From Rhodospirillales bacterium (GTDB taxonomy: Bacteria; Pseudomonadota; Alphaproteobacteria; Acetobacterales; Acetobacteraceae), in assembly GCA_018971455.1 (NCBI GenBank), contig JAGXAV010000099.1, forward strand, positions 1 to 7,175: DNA of 7,175 bases, read 5' to 3'. Numbering within the stretch: the first letter of the stretch is position 1; every line of letters begins with the position of its first letter. Below the pieces are notes generated by a model, which worked only from the letters and a program-made list of their open reading frames with translations, did no database searches and was not told the origin of the DNA. Both the position numbers and the translations under genes were made by a program. Of the stretch, positions 1 to 6,871 are shown in pieces.

Positions 1-2628
1 GGAAAGCAGCCGACCCAGGCCAAGATCGCCCGCGGTGGTCTGGCCGTTGAGCTCGCCGCCCGCGGGATGGCCCTGCTCGATGCGCATGACCGACATGGCC
101 TCGGTGCCATAGAGCACGATGCCGAACGCCGCCCCGGCGCTCAGGATCGCCCGCATCGCGCTCTCGCCCCGTGCGGCGGGCACCGCGATCTCGTAGGCGC
201 GCTCGCCGGAGAAGGAGATGCGGAACACCCTCGTGGGCGCGCCGCCGAAGCCGCGGAATTCGCCGGCGGCCATGAACGGGAATCCCGCATCGGAGACGTC
301 CGCGCCGCCGTCGAGGACGGCTTGCAGCACATCGCGCGCGCGCGGCCCGGCAAGCGCGAACTGCGCCCAGCGATCCGACACCGAGGCGAAATGCACGTCC
401 AGCTCCGGCCACAGCACCTGGTGGCAGAACTCCATGTGGCTCATCACCTCGCCGGCCTGGGCCGTGGTGGTGGTGACGACGAAGCGCTCCGCTTCCAGGC
501 GCGCCACCGTGCCGTCATCCATGACGAAGCCGTCCTCGCGCAGCATCAGCCCATAGCGGGCGCGACCGACCGCGAGCGTGGAGAGGGTGTTGGCGTAGAG
601 GCGATCGAGAAATTTCGCCGCATCCGGGCCGACCAGCTCGATCTTGCCGAGCGTCGAGACATCGCAGACGCCGACGCCCCGGCGAACCGCCTCCACCTCG
701 CGCACCACCGATTGCAGCCAGTCCGTCTCGCCGGGCATCGGCACGTACTGGGCGCGCAGCCAGGCGCCGGCCTCGGTGAACACGGCGCCGGCCGATCGCG
801 CCAGCTCATGCGCCGCCGTCAGCCGGGTCGGCCGGTAGTCCCGCCCGCGATGGTGTCCGGCCAGGGCGCCGAGCGATACCGGGGTGAAGGGCGGCCGGTA
901 GCGCGTGGTGCCGGTCTCGGCGATCGCCTGCCCGGTCAGCGCGGCCATGATCGCCAGCCCGTTGACGTTGGCGGTGCGGCCCTGATCGGTCGCCATGCCC
1001 AGCGTGGTGTAGCGCTTGAGGTGCTCGACGGAGCGATAGCCCTCGCGATGCGCCAGCGCCACGTCGGACGCGGCGACGTCGTGCTGGAAATCGACGAACG
1101 CCTTCCGTCTCCCCGCCGGCATCAGCCAGACCGGGGCGGCCGCCGCGCCGGCTTGCTCGGCGGGCATGGCAGGGCCGGGCGGCGGCCCGAAGCCGCACGC
1201 GGCCGCCGCCTCGGCGCCGGCCTGGGTGCCGTCCGCCAGCGCCGCGGCGAGGCCGAACACGCCGCCCGCGGCCCCGGCAGCCCGCATGCCCGGCGGAGGC
1301 GCGCCGGCGATGAAGGACTGCGCCTGCTCCGACCAGGCCGGCTTGCCGCCCAGGTGGCAGGCGAGATGGATGGCCGGATTCCAGCCGCCGGCCATCGCCA
1401 GCAGATCGGCCGCAATCCGGTGATATTGCCCGCGCTCGTCGGTGATCTCGACCTCGCGCAACGCCCGCCCGCCCCGCGTTCCCGCCACGCTGCCGCCGGC
1501 GAACACCCGCGCGCCGGCCTGCTCGGCGAGCGCGCTGAGTTCCGGCGGGAGCGAGGCCCGGCGATCGACCACGGCGGCCACCGGCACGCCGAGGCGCACG
1601 CAGTCGGCGACCGTGCGCCAGCCATCATCGCCGGAGGTCGCGACGACGACCGTGCTGCCCGGCACCACCGCGTAGCGGTTGAGAAACGTCCTGACGGCAC
1701 CGGCCAGCATCACACCGGGACGGTCATTGCCGCCGAACACCAGCGGGCGCTCGGTGGCCCCGGCGGCCAGCACGCTGCGCCGGGCGATGATGCGCCACAG
1801 GCGCTGGCGCGGTTCGTGCGGGGATGGCGCCTCCTTGTGGTCGGCGACACGCTCCACCGCGACATGGACGCCGTGATCGTAGACGCCCGCCACCGTGGTG
1901 CGGCGCAGGATGCGCACCTCCGCCATGGCGGCGAGCTCGGCCTCGGCGGCGGCGGCCCAGGCGGAGCCCGGCGCGCCTTCCACGGCGGCGTCCTCGCTCA
2001 GCAGCCGCCCGCCGAGGGCCGACCCCTCGTCGCACAGCACCACGCGCGCGCCGGTTCGCCCGGCGGCAATGGCGGCGGACAGGCCGGCGGGCCCGGCGCC
2101 GATCACCAGCACGTCGCAGAACAGGGTGGCACGCTCGTAGCTGTCGGGGTCGGCCGTCTCGGCAGCCCGGCCGAGGCCGGCGGCGCGGCGGATCATCGGC
2201 TCGTAGAGCTTTTCCCAGAACGATTTCGGCCACATGAAGGTCTTGTAGTAGAACCCGGCGGCGAAGAACGGCGACAGCAGGTTGTTCACCGCCAGCAGGT
2301 CGAACCGCAGCGAGGGGAAGCGGTTCTGGCTCGCCGCGCGCAGGCCATCGTACAGCTCGATCATGGTCGCCGGCGTGTTGGGCTCCCGCCGCGCGCCATC
2401 GCGCAGCTCCACCAGCGCGTTCGGCTCCTCGGAGCCGGCCGAAAGCAGCCCGCGCGGGCGGTGGTATTTGAAGGACCGCCCGAACAGCGTCACCCCGTTG
2501 GCCAGCAGGGCCGAGGCCAGGGTGTCACCCGCGTAGCCGCCATAGGCGACGCCGTCGAAGGTGAAGCCCAGCCGCGCCGAGCGATCGATCAGCCCGCCCG
2601 CGGGCAGGCGGCGCGATTGCGGGCTCAT
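1..2628 (-). CDS. soxA: Sarcosine oxidase subunit alpha, 3' end cut by the window edge
   Basis: This is the large subunit of heterotetrameric sarcosine oxidase, a cytoplasmic enzyme converting sarcosine, O2 and tetrahydrofolate to glycine, H2O2 and 5,10-methylene-tetrahydrofolate. The first 876 residues are visible. Family members are about 1000 residues, so roughly 120 C-terminal residues lie beyond base 1. The N-terminal region (about 15-80) is the cysteine-free ferredoxin-like fold of SoxA, with the family signature RSFKYHRPRG at 51-60. A dinucleotide-binding fold follows, with GAGPAG at 177-182, the expected NAD+ site. From about residue 600 a GcvT-like folate domain begins, including VCDVSTLGKIEL near 650-660. 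The ATG at 2628-2626 overlaps the soxD stop as ATGA, with GAGGG (2635-2639) six bases upstream, which indicates translational coupling. No frameshift or internal stop is seen. Identity is very secure. Confidence 0.96.
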   Translation of the reverse strand, partial: MSPQSRRLPAGGLIDRSARLGFTFDGVAYGGYAGDTLASALLANGVTLFGRSFKYHRPRGLLSAGSEEPNALVELRDGARREPNTPATMIELYDGLRAASQNRFPSLRFDLLAVNNLLSPFFAAGFYYKTFMWPKSFWEKLYEPMIRRAAGLGRAAETADPDSYERATLFCDVLVIGAGPAGLSAAIAAGRTGARVVLCDEGSALGGRLLSEDAAVEGAPGSAWAAAAEAELAAMAEVRILRRTTVAGVYDHGVHVAVERVADHKEAPSPHEPRQRLWRIIARRSVLAAGATERPLVFGGNDRPGVMLAGAVRTFLNRYAVVPGSTVVVATSGDDGWRTVADCVRLGVPVAAVVDRRASLPPELSALAEQAGARVFAGGSVAGTRGGRALREVEITDERGQYHRIAADLLAMAGGWNPAIHLACHLGGKPAWSEQAQSFIAGAPPPGMRAAGAAGGVFGLAAALADGTQAGAEAAAACGFGPPPGPAMPAEQAGAAAAPVWLMPAGRRKAFVDFQHDVAASDVALAHREGYRSVEHLKRYTTLGMATDQGRTANVNGLAIMAALTGQAIAETGTTRYRPPFTPVSLGALAGHHRGRDYRPTRLTAAHELARSAGAVFTEAGAWLRAQYVPMPGETDWLQSVVREVEAVRRGVGVCDVSTLGKIELVGPDAAKFLDRLYANTLSTLAVGRARYGLMLREDGFVMDDGTVARLEAERFVVTTTTAQAGEVMSHMEFCHQVLWPELDVHFASVSDRWAQFALAGPRARDVLQAVLDGGADVSDAGFPFMAAGEFRGFGGAPTRVFRISFSGERAYEIAVPAARGESAMRAILSAGAAFGIVLYGTEAMSVMRIEQGHPAGGELNGQTTAGDLGLGRLLS

Positions 2629-2891
2629 GACACGCCCTCGCGCAAGGCGGCGTCGGCCACCGAGAATATCCGATGGGTCGTGGTGTCGCGCGTCACCACC
2701 AGCCAGCGCCGGCAGCCATGCTGGTGCTGCCAGAGTTCGTTGTACGGCCCCGCGGGATTGTCGCGCAGATGGACGTATTCGTGCCACGCCTCGGCCGCCG
2801 CACCGGCGGCCGGACGCCGCGGATCGGCGGCGCCACGGAAGAGAAACTCCTCGCTGCCACGTTCGCCGCAATGCGGACAGGAAATGCGCAT
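2625..2891 (-). CDS. soxD: Sarcosine oxidase subunit delta
   Basis: This is the small (88-residue) delta subunit of heterotetrameric sarcosine oxidase, a structural subunit that binds zinc in solved homologues. The zinc ligands expected from the family are visible: Cys5 and Cys8 in CPHC, then His56 and Cys60 in HQHGCRRW. The motifs DNPAGPYNELWQH and VTRDTTTHRI are also typical. It lies 10 bases downstream of soxB, and its stop codon overlaps the soxA start by four bases, so all three genes are surely one transcript. The start is fixed by AGGAGG at 2902-2897, five bases before the ATG. The order B-D-A and the length are normal for the family. Nothing unusual is seen except an alanine-rich stretch near residues 28-35, replacing a more polar loop in typical members. 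Confidence 0.95.
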   Translation of the reverse strand: MRISCPHCGERGSEEFLFRGAADPRRPAAGAAAEAWHEYVHLRDNPAGPYNELWQHQHGCRRWLVVTRDTTTHRIFSVADAALREGVS

Positions 2892-2896
2892 GACCG

Positions 2897-2902
2897 CCTC
2901 CT
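2897..2902 (-). promoter_or_regulatory. Ribosome-binding site of soxD, touching the soxB stop codon
   Basis: AGGAGG begins at the last base of the soxB TGA and ends five bases before the soxD ATG. A ribosome finishing soxB covers it, which suggests coupled translation of beta and delta subunits. Confidence 0.8.
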
Positions 2903-4152
2903 CAGTGCAGGTTCGGCTGGGCGCCGGCGCCCTTTTCGTCGATCACCGCCCCGGTGGCGAAGCGATCCAGCCGCATCGCCGCGTTCAGCGCATGGGCCTC
3001 GTCGCGCGCGATGGTGTGGGCGAAACACCAGCCGGAAGCCGGGGTAGCCTTGAAGCCGCCATAGCACCAGCCGGCATTGAGATAGAGGCCCTCGACCGGC
3101 GTCCGGTCGATGATCGGCGAGCCGTCCATCGACATGTCCATGACGCCGCCCCAGGAGCGCAGCATGCGCAACCGCGAGGTTTGCGGCAGCAAGGCCACGC
3201 ACGCCTCCGCGACATCCTCCACCAGCGGCATGTTGCCGCGCTGGGCGTAGGAGTTGTAGCCGTCGATATCGCCGCCGAAGACCAGGCCGCCCTTGTCGGA
3301 CTGGCTGATGTAGAAATGCCCGGCGCCGAACGTCACCACCGTGTCGATCATCGGCTTGATGCCCTCGGAGACGAAGGCCTGCAGCACATGGCTTTCGATC
3401 GGCAGCCGCAGCCCCGCCATGGCGGCGACGCGCGAGGAATGGCCGGCGCAGGCCAGCCCCACCTTGCCCGCGCCGATCGGCCCGCGCGTCGTCTCCACCG
3501 CCACGACCCGGCCCTGCTCCACGCGGATGCCGGTCACCTCGCAATTCTGAATGATGTCCACCCCGCGCCGGTCGGCGGCGCGGGCATAGCCCCACACCAC
3601 CGCATCGTGCCGCGCCGTGCCGCCGCGGCGCTGCAAAAGCCCGCCCTTAATGGGAAAGCGCGCATTGTCGAAATCGATCACCGGCACGAAGGCGCGCACC
3701 GCCTCCGTGTCGAGCAGCTCGGCATCCACCCCGTGCAGCCGCATCGCATTGCCGCGCCGCGCCGCGGCATCGCGCGTGGCGTCGGAATGGAACAGGTTCA
3801 GCACGCCGCGCTGGCTGACCATGGTGTTGAAGTTGAGGTCCTGCTCGAGGCCCTCCCACAACTTCATCGAATGTTCGTAGAACGGCTCGTTGCCCGGCAG
3901 CAGATAGTTGGAGCGGATGATCGTGGTGTTGCGCCCGGCATTGCCCGAGCCGATCCAGCCCCTTTCCAGCACGGCGACATTGGTCAGGCCATGCTCCTTG
4001 GCGAGGTAATAGGCGGTGGCGAGGCCATGGCCGCCGCCGCCGACGATGATGGCGTCGTAATGCGGCTTCGGCGCCGGATCGCGCCACGCCCGGCCCCAGC
4101 CTGCGCCGCCGCGCAGCGCCTCCCGGGCGATCCTCAAGAATGAATAGGACAT
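2902..4152 (-). CDS. soxB: Sarcosine oxidase subunit beta, flavoprotein
   Basis: This is the catalytic subunit of heterotetrameric sarcosine oxidase, 416 residues, a DAO-family flavoprotein. In characterised enzymes it carries non-covalent FAD and a covalent FMN. After a basic leader typical of SoxB, VGGGGHGLATAYYLAKEHG at about 37-55 is the FAD-binding GxGxxG motif, followed by LERGWIGSGNAGRN. His near 182 in RRGGTARHDAV matches the histidine to which FMN is covalently attached in the family (from knowledge of homologues, not testable here). Lys near 367 in YGGFKATPASGW corresponds to the conserved oxygen-activating lysine. The ATG at 4152 is the first start after an in-frame TAA (4191-4189). 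Its ribosome site is weak: AGGAAG at 4172-4167 is 14 bases away. It heads the soxBDA operon and diverges from the AraC-type regulator at 4212. Confidence 0.96.
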   Translation of the reverse strand: MSYSFLRIAREALRGGAGWGRAWRDPAPKPHYDAIIVGGGGHGLATAYYLAKEHGLTNVAVLERGWIGSGNAGRNTTIIRSNYLLPGNEPFYEHSMKLWEGLEQDLNFNTMVSQRGVLNLFHSDATRDAAARRGNAMRLHGVDAELLDTEAVRAFVPVIDFDNARFPIKGGLLQRRGGTARHDAVVWGYARAADRRGVDIIQNCEVTGIRVEQGRVVAVETTRGPIGAGKVGLACAGHSSRVAAMAGLRLPIESHVLQAFVSEGIKPMIDTVVTFGAGHFYISQSDKGGLVFGGDIDGYNSYAQRGNMPLVEDVAEACVALLPQTSRLRMLRSWGGVMDMSMDGSPIIDRTPVEGLYLNAGWCYGGFKATPASGWCFAHTIARDEAHALNAAMRLDRFATGAVIDEKGAGAQPNLH

Positions 4153-4187
4153 TGCGACGAGACCCGCTTCCTGCGTGACAGGGGGAG

Positions 4188-4193
4188 ATTATC
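4188..4193 (-). promoter_or_regulatory. Candidate -10 element of the soxBDA promoter
   Basis: GATAAT, read on the minus strand, is the only good sigma-70-like -10 hexamer in the 59-base divergent gap. It would start transcription near 4181, giving a leader of about 28 bases before soxB. The hexamer 17 bases upstream, GTCATG, is a poor -35. That fits a promoter needing an activator bound around -40. Prediction by eye only. Confidence 0.35.
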
Positions 4194-4206
4194 GGATGAA
4201 GATCGC

Positions 4207-4239
4207 CCGACATGACCCACAGCGACATTCCCATGTCGG
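4207..4239. repeat. Perfect 8-bp inverted repeat, candidate operator for the divergent regulator
   Basis: CCGACATG at 4207-4214 is matched by its exact reverse complement CATGTCGG at 4232-4239, with 17 bases between. A third copy of the core CGACAT sits inside at 4223-4228, in direct orientation 15 bases from the first. The element spans the start of the regulator gene and is centred about 42 bases upstream of the inferred sox transcription start, where a class II activator would bind. The arms also contain the regulator's two in-frame ATG codons (4212 and 4233), so an mRNA hairpin is an alternative reading. The repeat itself is certain; its function is inferred. Confidence 0.5.
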
Positions 4240-5216
4240 AAAGCGACCTGGCGCCGAAGCCGTTCGGCTTTCTGCTGATTCCCGGCTTCGCGCTGCTGGC
4301 CTATGCCTCGGCGGTCGAGCCGCTGCGGGCGGCCAACATCCTGTCCGGACGCCGGCTGTACGACTGGTGCCACCTCTCGCCCGATGGCGGGCCGGTCGCG
4401 GCATCAAACGGCCTGGTCATCACGCCGGATATGCGGCTCGAGGATGCCGGCGGCCTGGACACGCTGATCATCTGCGCCGGCGGCAACCCGGCGGCCTTTC
4501 GCGACCGGCCCACGCTGGGCCGGCTGCGCAGGCTGGCCCGCCAACGCCTGCGTCTGGGCGGGGTCTCGGGCGGGCCCTACATCCTCGCCCGTGCCGGATT
4601 GCTGCACGGATATCGCTTCACCCTGCACTGGGAACACGCCGAAAGCTTCGGCGAGGATTTCCCGGAGCTGGATCTGCGCCGCTCGCTGTTCGAAATCGAC
4701 CGTGACCGGCTAACCTGCAGCGGCGGCACCGCGCCGCTCGACATGATGCACGCGCTGATCGCCCGCGACCATGGCGCCATGCTGGCCCGGCGGGTCAGCG
4801 AATGGTTCCTGCAGACGCAGATCCGCGAGGGCGCCAACCCGCAGCGCATGGCGCCCGGCCAGCGGCTGGGGGTCAGCAACCGGGTGCTGGCGAAGGTGCT
4901 GGAGCACATGGAAGGCCAGGGCGGCGCGCCGGCCTCGCGCGACACGCTGGCGGCGCTGGGGGGCGTGTCGGTGCGCCAGCTGGAGCGGCTGTTCCGCCGG
5001 CATCTTGGCAGCACGCTCGGCGCGCATGACCGCAGGTCGCGCCTGGAGCGGGCGCGGATGCTGCTGCGCCAGACCGGGCTGTCGGTCCTGGAAGTAGCAC
5101 TCGCCAGCGGCTTTGCCAGCGGCAGCCATTTTTCGCGTGCCTATCGCAAGGCCTACGGCCACCCCCCGAACGCCGAGCGGGGGATGGCGCCCGGCCAGCC
5201 CGCTCCCGCGCCCTGA
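4212..5216 (+). CDS. GlxA/GbdR-family transcriptional regulator (DJ-1/PfpI-like domain plus AraC helix-turn-helix)
   Basis: This 334-residue protein is a probable transcriptional activator of the neighbouring sarcosine oxidase operon. Residues about 17-185 form a class I glutamine-amidotransferase/DJ-1-like ligand-sensing domain (FGFLLIPGFALLAYASAVEPLRAAN). At the nucleophile-elbow position the sequence is GGVSGG (Ser119), with no cysteine, so it should be non-enzymatic. CSGGTAPLDMMHALIARDHG at 169-188 is characteristic of the GbdR/SouR/CdhR group. The AraC DNA-binding domain covers about 225-320, with helix-turn-helix units near 245-265 (VRQLERLFRRHLG) and 290-315 (VLEVALASGFASGSHFSRAYRKAYG). 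SouR in Pseudomonas responds to sarcosine, and the divergent position next to soxBDA supports a similar role, but the exact ligand is inferred. The ATG at 4212 is the first start after an in-frame TGA (4197-4199). The ATG at 4233 is an alternative, and neither has a strong ribosome site. Confidence 0.9.
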   Translation: MTHSDIPMSESDLAPKPFGFLLIPGFALLAYASAVEPLRAANILSGRRLYDWCHLSPDGGPVAASNGLVITPDMRLEDAGGLDTLIICAGGNPAAFRDRPTLGRLRRLARQRLRLGGVSGGPYILARAGLLHGYRFTLHWEHAESFGEDFPELDLRRSLFEIDRDRLTCSGGTAPLDMMHALIARDHGAMLARRVSEWFLQTQIREGANPQRMAPGQRLGVSNRVLAKVLEHMEGQGGAPASRDTLAALGGVSVRQLERLFRRHLGSTLGAHDRRSRLERARMLLRQTGLSVLEVALASGFASGSHFSRAYRKAYGHPPNAERGMAPGQPAPAP

Positions 5217-5225
5217 TCAGCGCGG
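5206..5225. other. Convergent gene junction with abutting stop codons and a weak stem
   Basis: The plus-strand TGA (5214-5216) and the minus-strand TGA (5219-5217) together form the palindrome TGATCA, leaving no intergenic base. They sit in the loop of a 6-bp stem, CCGCGC (5206-5211) with GCGCGG (5220-5225). No T-run follows on either strand, so termination here would not be canonical. Confidence 0.5.
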
Positions 5226-6041
5226 CGCGTCGCCCTTGATGGTGACCCGCAGGCCGGAGCGGGTATGCGGGAAATAATCCCACAGCGCCTGGTGCTGCAC
5301 GGCGCGGTTGTCCCAGAAGGCCACCGAGTTCTCCGCCCAGCGAAAGCGCACCTGGTACTCCGGCTTGGCGCAATGCTCCCACAGGAATCCCAGGATGGCC
5401 TCGCTCTCGTCACGCGCCAGCCCGACGATGCGGGTGGTGAACATGCGGTTCACGAAAATGGTCTTCCGCCCCGTCTCGGGGTGCGTGCGGATGACCGGAT
5501 GGATCGCCCGCGGGTAGGTCTTGCCGGCATCATCCACCCCGCGATCCTCGTAGCGCCCGCGGTAGAAGCGCTCGCCGTCATGCAGGGCGGTCAGCCCGTC
5601 GAGATAGGCCTTCATCCGCTCCGAGAGCGCGTCATACGCCGCATACATGCTGGCAAACACGGTGTCGCCGCCGACCGGCGGCACGATCGTCAGGTGCAGC
5701 ACCGACCCGAGCGGGGGCTCCGCGTCGCAGGACACATCCGAATGCCAGACCTCGCCATTGACGTGCCTGGATTTCGCGTCGGCATGGATCGGCAGGATTT
5801 CCGGATGCCCCTCCGGCCCGGGCGCGGCGGGATGGACGTGCAGCTCGCCGAAATGCCGCCCGAAGCGCTTGTGGCTGTCAGGATCGAGCGCCTGGCCGCG
5901 GAAGAACAGCACCTGGTGTTCGAGGAAGGCCGCGTGGATCTCGGCGAGCTGGCGGTTCGTCGGCCGGGCCAGATCCACGCCGAACACCTCGGCGCCGATG
6001 CGCGGCGTCATCGGCTTCACCTCGATCGTGTCATACGCCAT
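5217..6041 (-). CDS. TauD/TfdA-family Fe(II)/2-oxoglutarate-dependent dioxygenase
   Basis: This 274-residue non-haem iron dioxygenase is expected to couple oxidation of a substrate to decarboxylation of 2-oxoglutarate in the cytoplasm. The iron triad is intact: His100 and Asp102 in WHSDVS, and His250 in WDNRAVQH. Thr127 (GGDTVFA) and Arg261 match the 2-oxoglutarate ligands of E. coli TauD. His70, Phe201 and Arg265 match taurine-contacting residues. The positions equivalent to TauD Tyr73 and Asn95 appear to be Ala73 and Gly96, so taurine may not be the substrate; Arg265 still suggests an anionic group. Length and full-length alignment are normal. The start is fixed by GGAGG at 6053-6049, seven bases upstream. 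It converges with the AraC-type regulator with no spacing, and lies 59 bases downstream of the VIT1-family gene on the same strand. No taurine transporter is in view. Confidence 0.93.
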   Translation of the reverse strand: MAYDTIEVKPMTPRIGAEVFGVDLARPTNRQLAEIHAAFLEHQVLFFRGQALDPDSHKRFGRHFGELHVHPAAPGPEGHPEILPIHADAKSRHVNGEVWHSDVSCDAEPPLGSVLHLTIVPPVGGDTVFASMYAAYDALSERMKAYLDGLTALHDGERFYRGRYEDRGVDDAGKTYPRAIHPVIRTHPETGRKTIFVNRMFTTRIVGLARDESEAILGFLWEHCAKPEYQVRFRWAENSVAFWDNRAVQHQALWDYFPHTRSGLRVTIKGDAPR

Positions 6042-6048
6042 GCCTGAT

Positions 6049-6053
6049 CCTCC
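6049..6053 (-). promoter_or_regulatory. Ribosome-binding site of the TauD-like dioxygenase gene
   Basis: GGAGG seven bases upstream of the ATG at 6041 is close to ideal and decides the start. It is the strongest translation signal in the 59-base gap after the VIT1-family gene. Confidence 0.8.
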
Positions 6054-6100
6054 CGCGGGCAGAGTGCATCCGGGCCGCCGGCCGCGTCCATCCCGGCCGT

Positions 6101-6802
6101 TCAGACCGAGGTGCCGAACACCGCGCCGATGCCGGCGGTCAGCGCCATCGCCAGCGCGCCCCAGAACGTCACCCGGATGGTGGCGCGCAGAACATTCGCC
6201 CCACCCGCCTTGGCGCCGACCGCGCCAAGCAGCGCCAGGAAGCCCAGCGAGGCGACCGAGACCGCCGGGAGAAGCCAGGCGAGCGGCACCACCACGGCGG
6301 TGAGCATGGGCAGGGCGGCGCCGACGGCGAAGGTCGCCGCCGAGGTCAGGGCGGCCTGCACCGGCCGCGCCGTCGTCACCTCCGATATGCCGAGCTCGTC
6401 GCGCGCATGCGCACCCAGCGCGTCGCGGGCCATCAGCTGGATGGCGACCTGCTCGGCGAGCTCCGGGGTCAGGCCGCGCCGGACGTAGATCTCCGCCAGC
6501 TCCGCCTGCTCGAAGGCGGGGTTGTCGCGCAATTCCTGCCGCTCGCGGGCGAGGTCGGCCTGCTCGGTGTCGGATTGCGAGCTGACGGAGACGTATTCTC
6601 CGGCCGCCATCGACATGGCGCCGGCGACCAGCCCGGCCAGGCCGGCAACCAGGATGTCGCCGCGCGCCGCGGCCGCCGCGGCGACGCCCACGATCAGGCT
6701 GGCGGTAGAGACAATGCCATCATTGGCGCCGAGGACGGCGGCGCGCAGCCAGCCGATGCGTTCCACCAGGTGGCTTTCGGAATGCAGGAACGCCGAGCGC
6801 AT
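6101..6802 (-). CDS. VIT1/CCC1-family iron/manganese transporter
   Basis: This 233-residue inner-membrane protein of the VIT1/CCC1 family exports Fe(II) or Mn(II) from the cytoplasm in bacterial relatives. Five hydrophobic segments are visible, near residues 22-46, 49-70, 148-172, 175-197 and 208-230. GANDGIVSTASLIVGVA in the first and AGAMSMAAGEYVSVSSQ at the end of the second are family signatures. They contain Asp28, Met63/Met65 and Glu69, at positions used for metal passage in the family. Residues about 75-147 are the charged cytoplasmic metal-binding helices (EQADLARERQEL through RDELGI). There is no N-terminal rubrerythrin/ferritin-like domain, so it is not an MbfA-type fusion. AGGAGG at 6812-6807, four bases before the ATG, fixes the start. 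It follows an FNR-type regulator gene by 79 bases. The metal transported cannot be decided from sequence. Confidence 0.92.
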   Translation of the reverse strand: MRSAFLHSESHLVERIGWLRAAVLGANDGIVSTASLIVGVAAAAAARGDILVAGLAGLVAGAMSMAAGEYVSVSSQSDTEQADLARERQELRDNPAFEQAELAEIYVRRGLTPELAEQVAIQLMARDALGAHARDELGISEVTTARPVQAALTSAATFAVGAALPMLTAVVVPLAWLLPAVSVASLGFLALLGAVGAKAGGANVLRATIRVTFWGALAMALTAGIGAVFGTSV

Positions 6803-6806
6803 GTCG

Positions 6807-6812
6807 CCTCCT
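6807..6812 (-). promoter_or_regulatory. Ribosome-binding site of the VIT1-family gene
   Basis: AGGAGG four bases before the ATG at 6802 decides the start. It lies just downstream of the 6818-6850 inverted repeat on the transcript. Confidence 0.75.
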
Positions 6813-6817
6813 CACGC

Positions 6818-6850
6818 CGCGGCCGATGTCACGGGCCGGGCGAGGCCGCG
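6818..6850. repeat. 7-bp inverted repeat in the leader of the VIT1-family gene
   Basis: CGCGGCC at 6818-6824 pairs exactly with GGCCGCG at 6844-6850 across 19 bases. It ends five bases upstream of the ribosome-binding site on the minus strand. In DNA this GC-rich, such repeats arise by chance fairly often, so function is uncertain. Confidence 0.3.
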
Positions 6851-6856
6851 ACTGCC

Positions 6857-6871
6857 CCGCCGGCACGGCGG
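6857..6871 (-). terminator. Possible terminator hairpin after the FNR-type regulator gene
   Basis: CCGCCG-TGC-CGGCGG, read on the minus strand, is a perfect 6-bp GC stem with a 3-base loop, starting ten bases after the regulator's stop codon. There is no T-run after it, so it is not a canonical intrinsic terminator. It may be a weak terminator, an mRNA 3' end stabiliser, or chance. Confidence 0.3.

Noticed and set aside
67..4143. A 1358-codon open frame on the plus strand, antisense to soxB, soxD and soxA
   Set aside because: soxA and soxB share the same codon register, and this frame reads their codons exactly in reverse complement. It would be broken only by TTA, CTA or TCA codons, which are rare in GC-rich genes. 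Its product is low-complexity (rich in His, Arg, Ala, Gly, Gln) with no recognisable domain, while the minus strand encodes clear enzymes.
4154..4180. TGCG...GA direct repeat (TGCGACGA at 4154 and TGCGTGAC at 4172) in the soxB leader
   Set aside because: Only partial identity, short, and downstream of the inferred sox start; too weak to call an operator when a perfect inverted repeat lies nearby.
4175..4705. Plus-strand open frame overlapping the start of the regulator gene
   Set aside because: It is a shifted-frame shadow of the regulator: arginine, glycine and alanine rich, no domain. The DJ-1/AraC protein in the other frame is full length and conserved.
5265..6047. 260-codon plus-strand open frame antisense to the dioxygenase gene
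   Set aside because: The minus strand encodes a complete TauD-family enzyme with all catalytic residues and an ideal ribosome site. The plus-strand product has no recognisable family.
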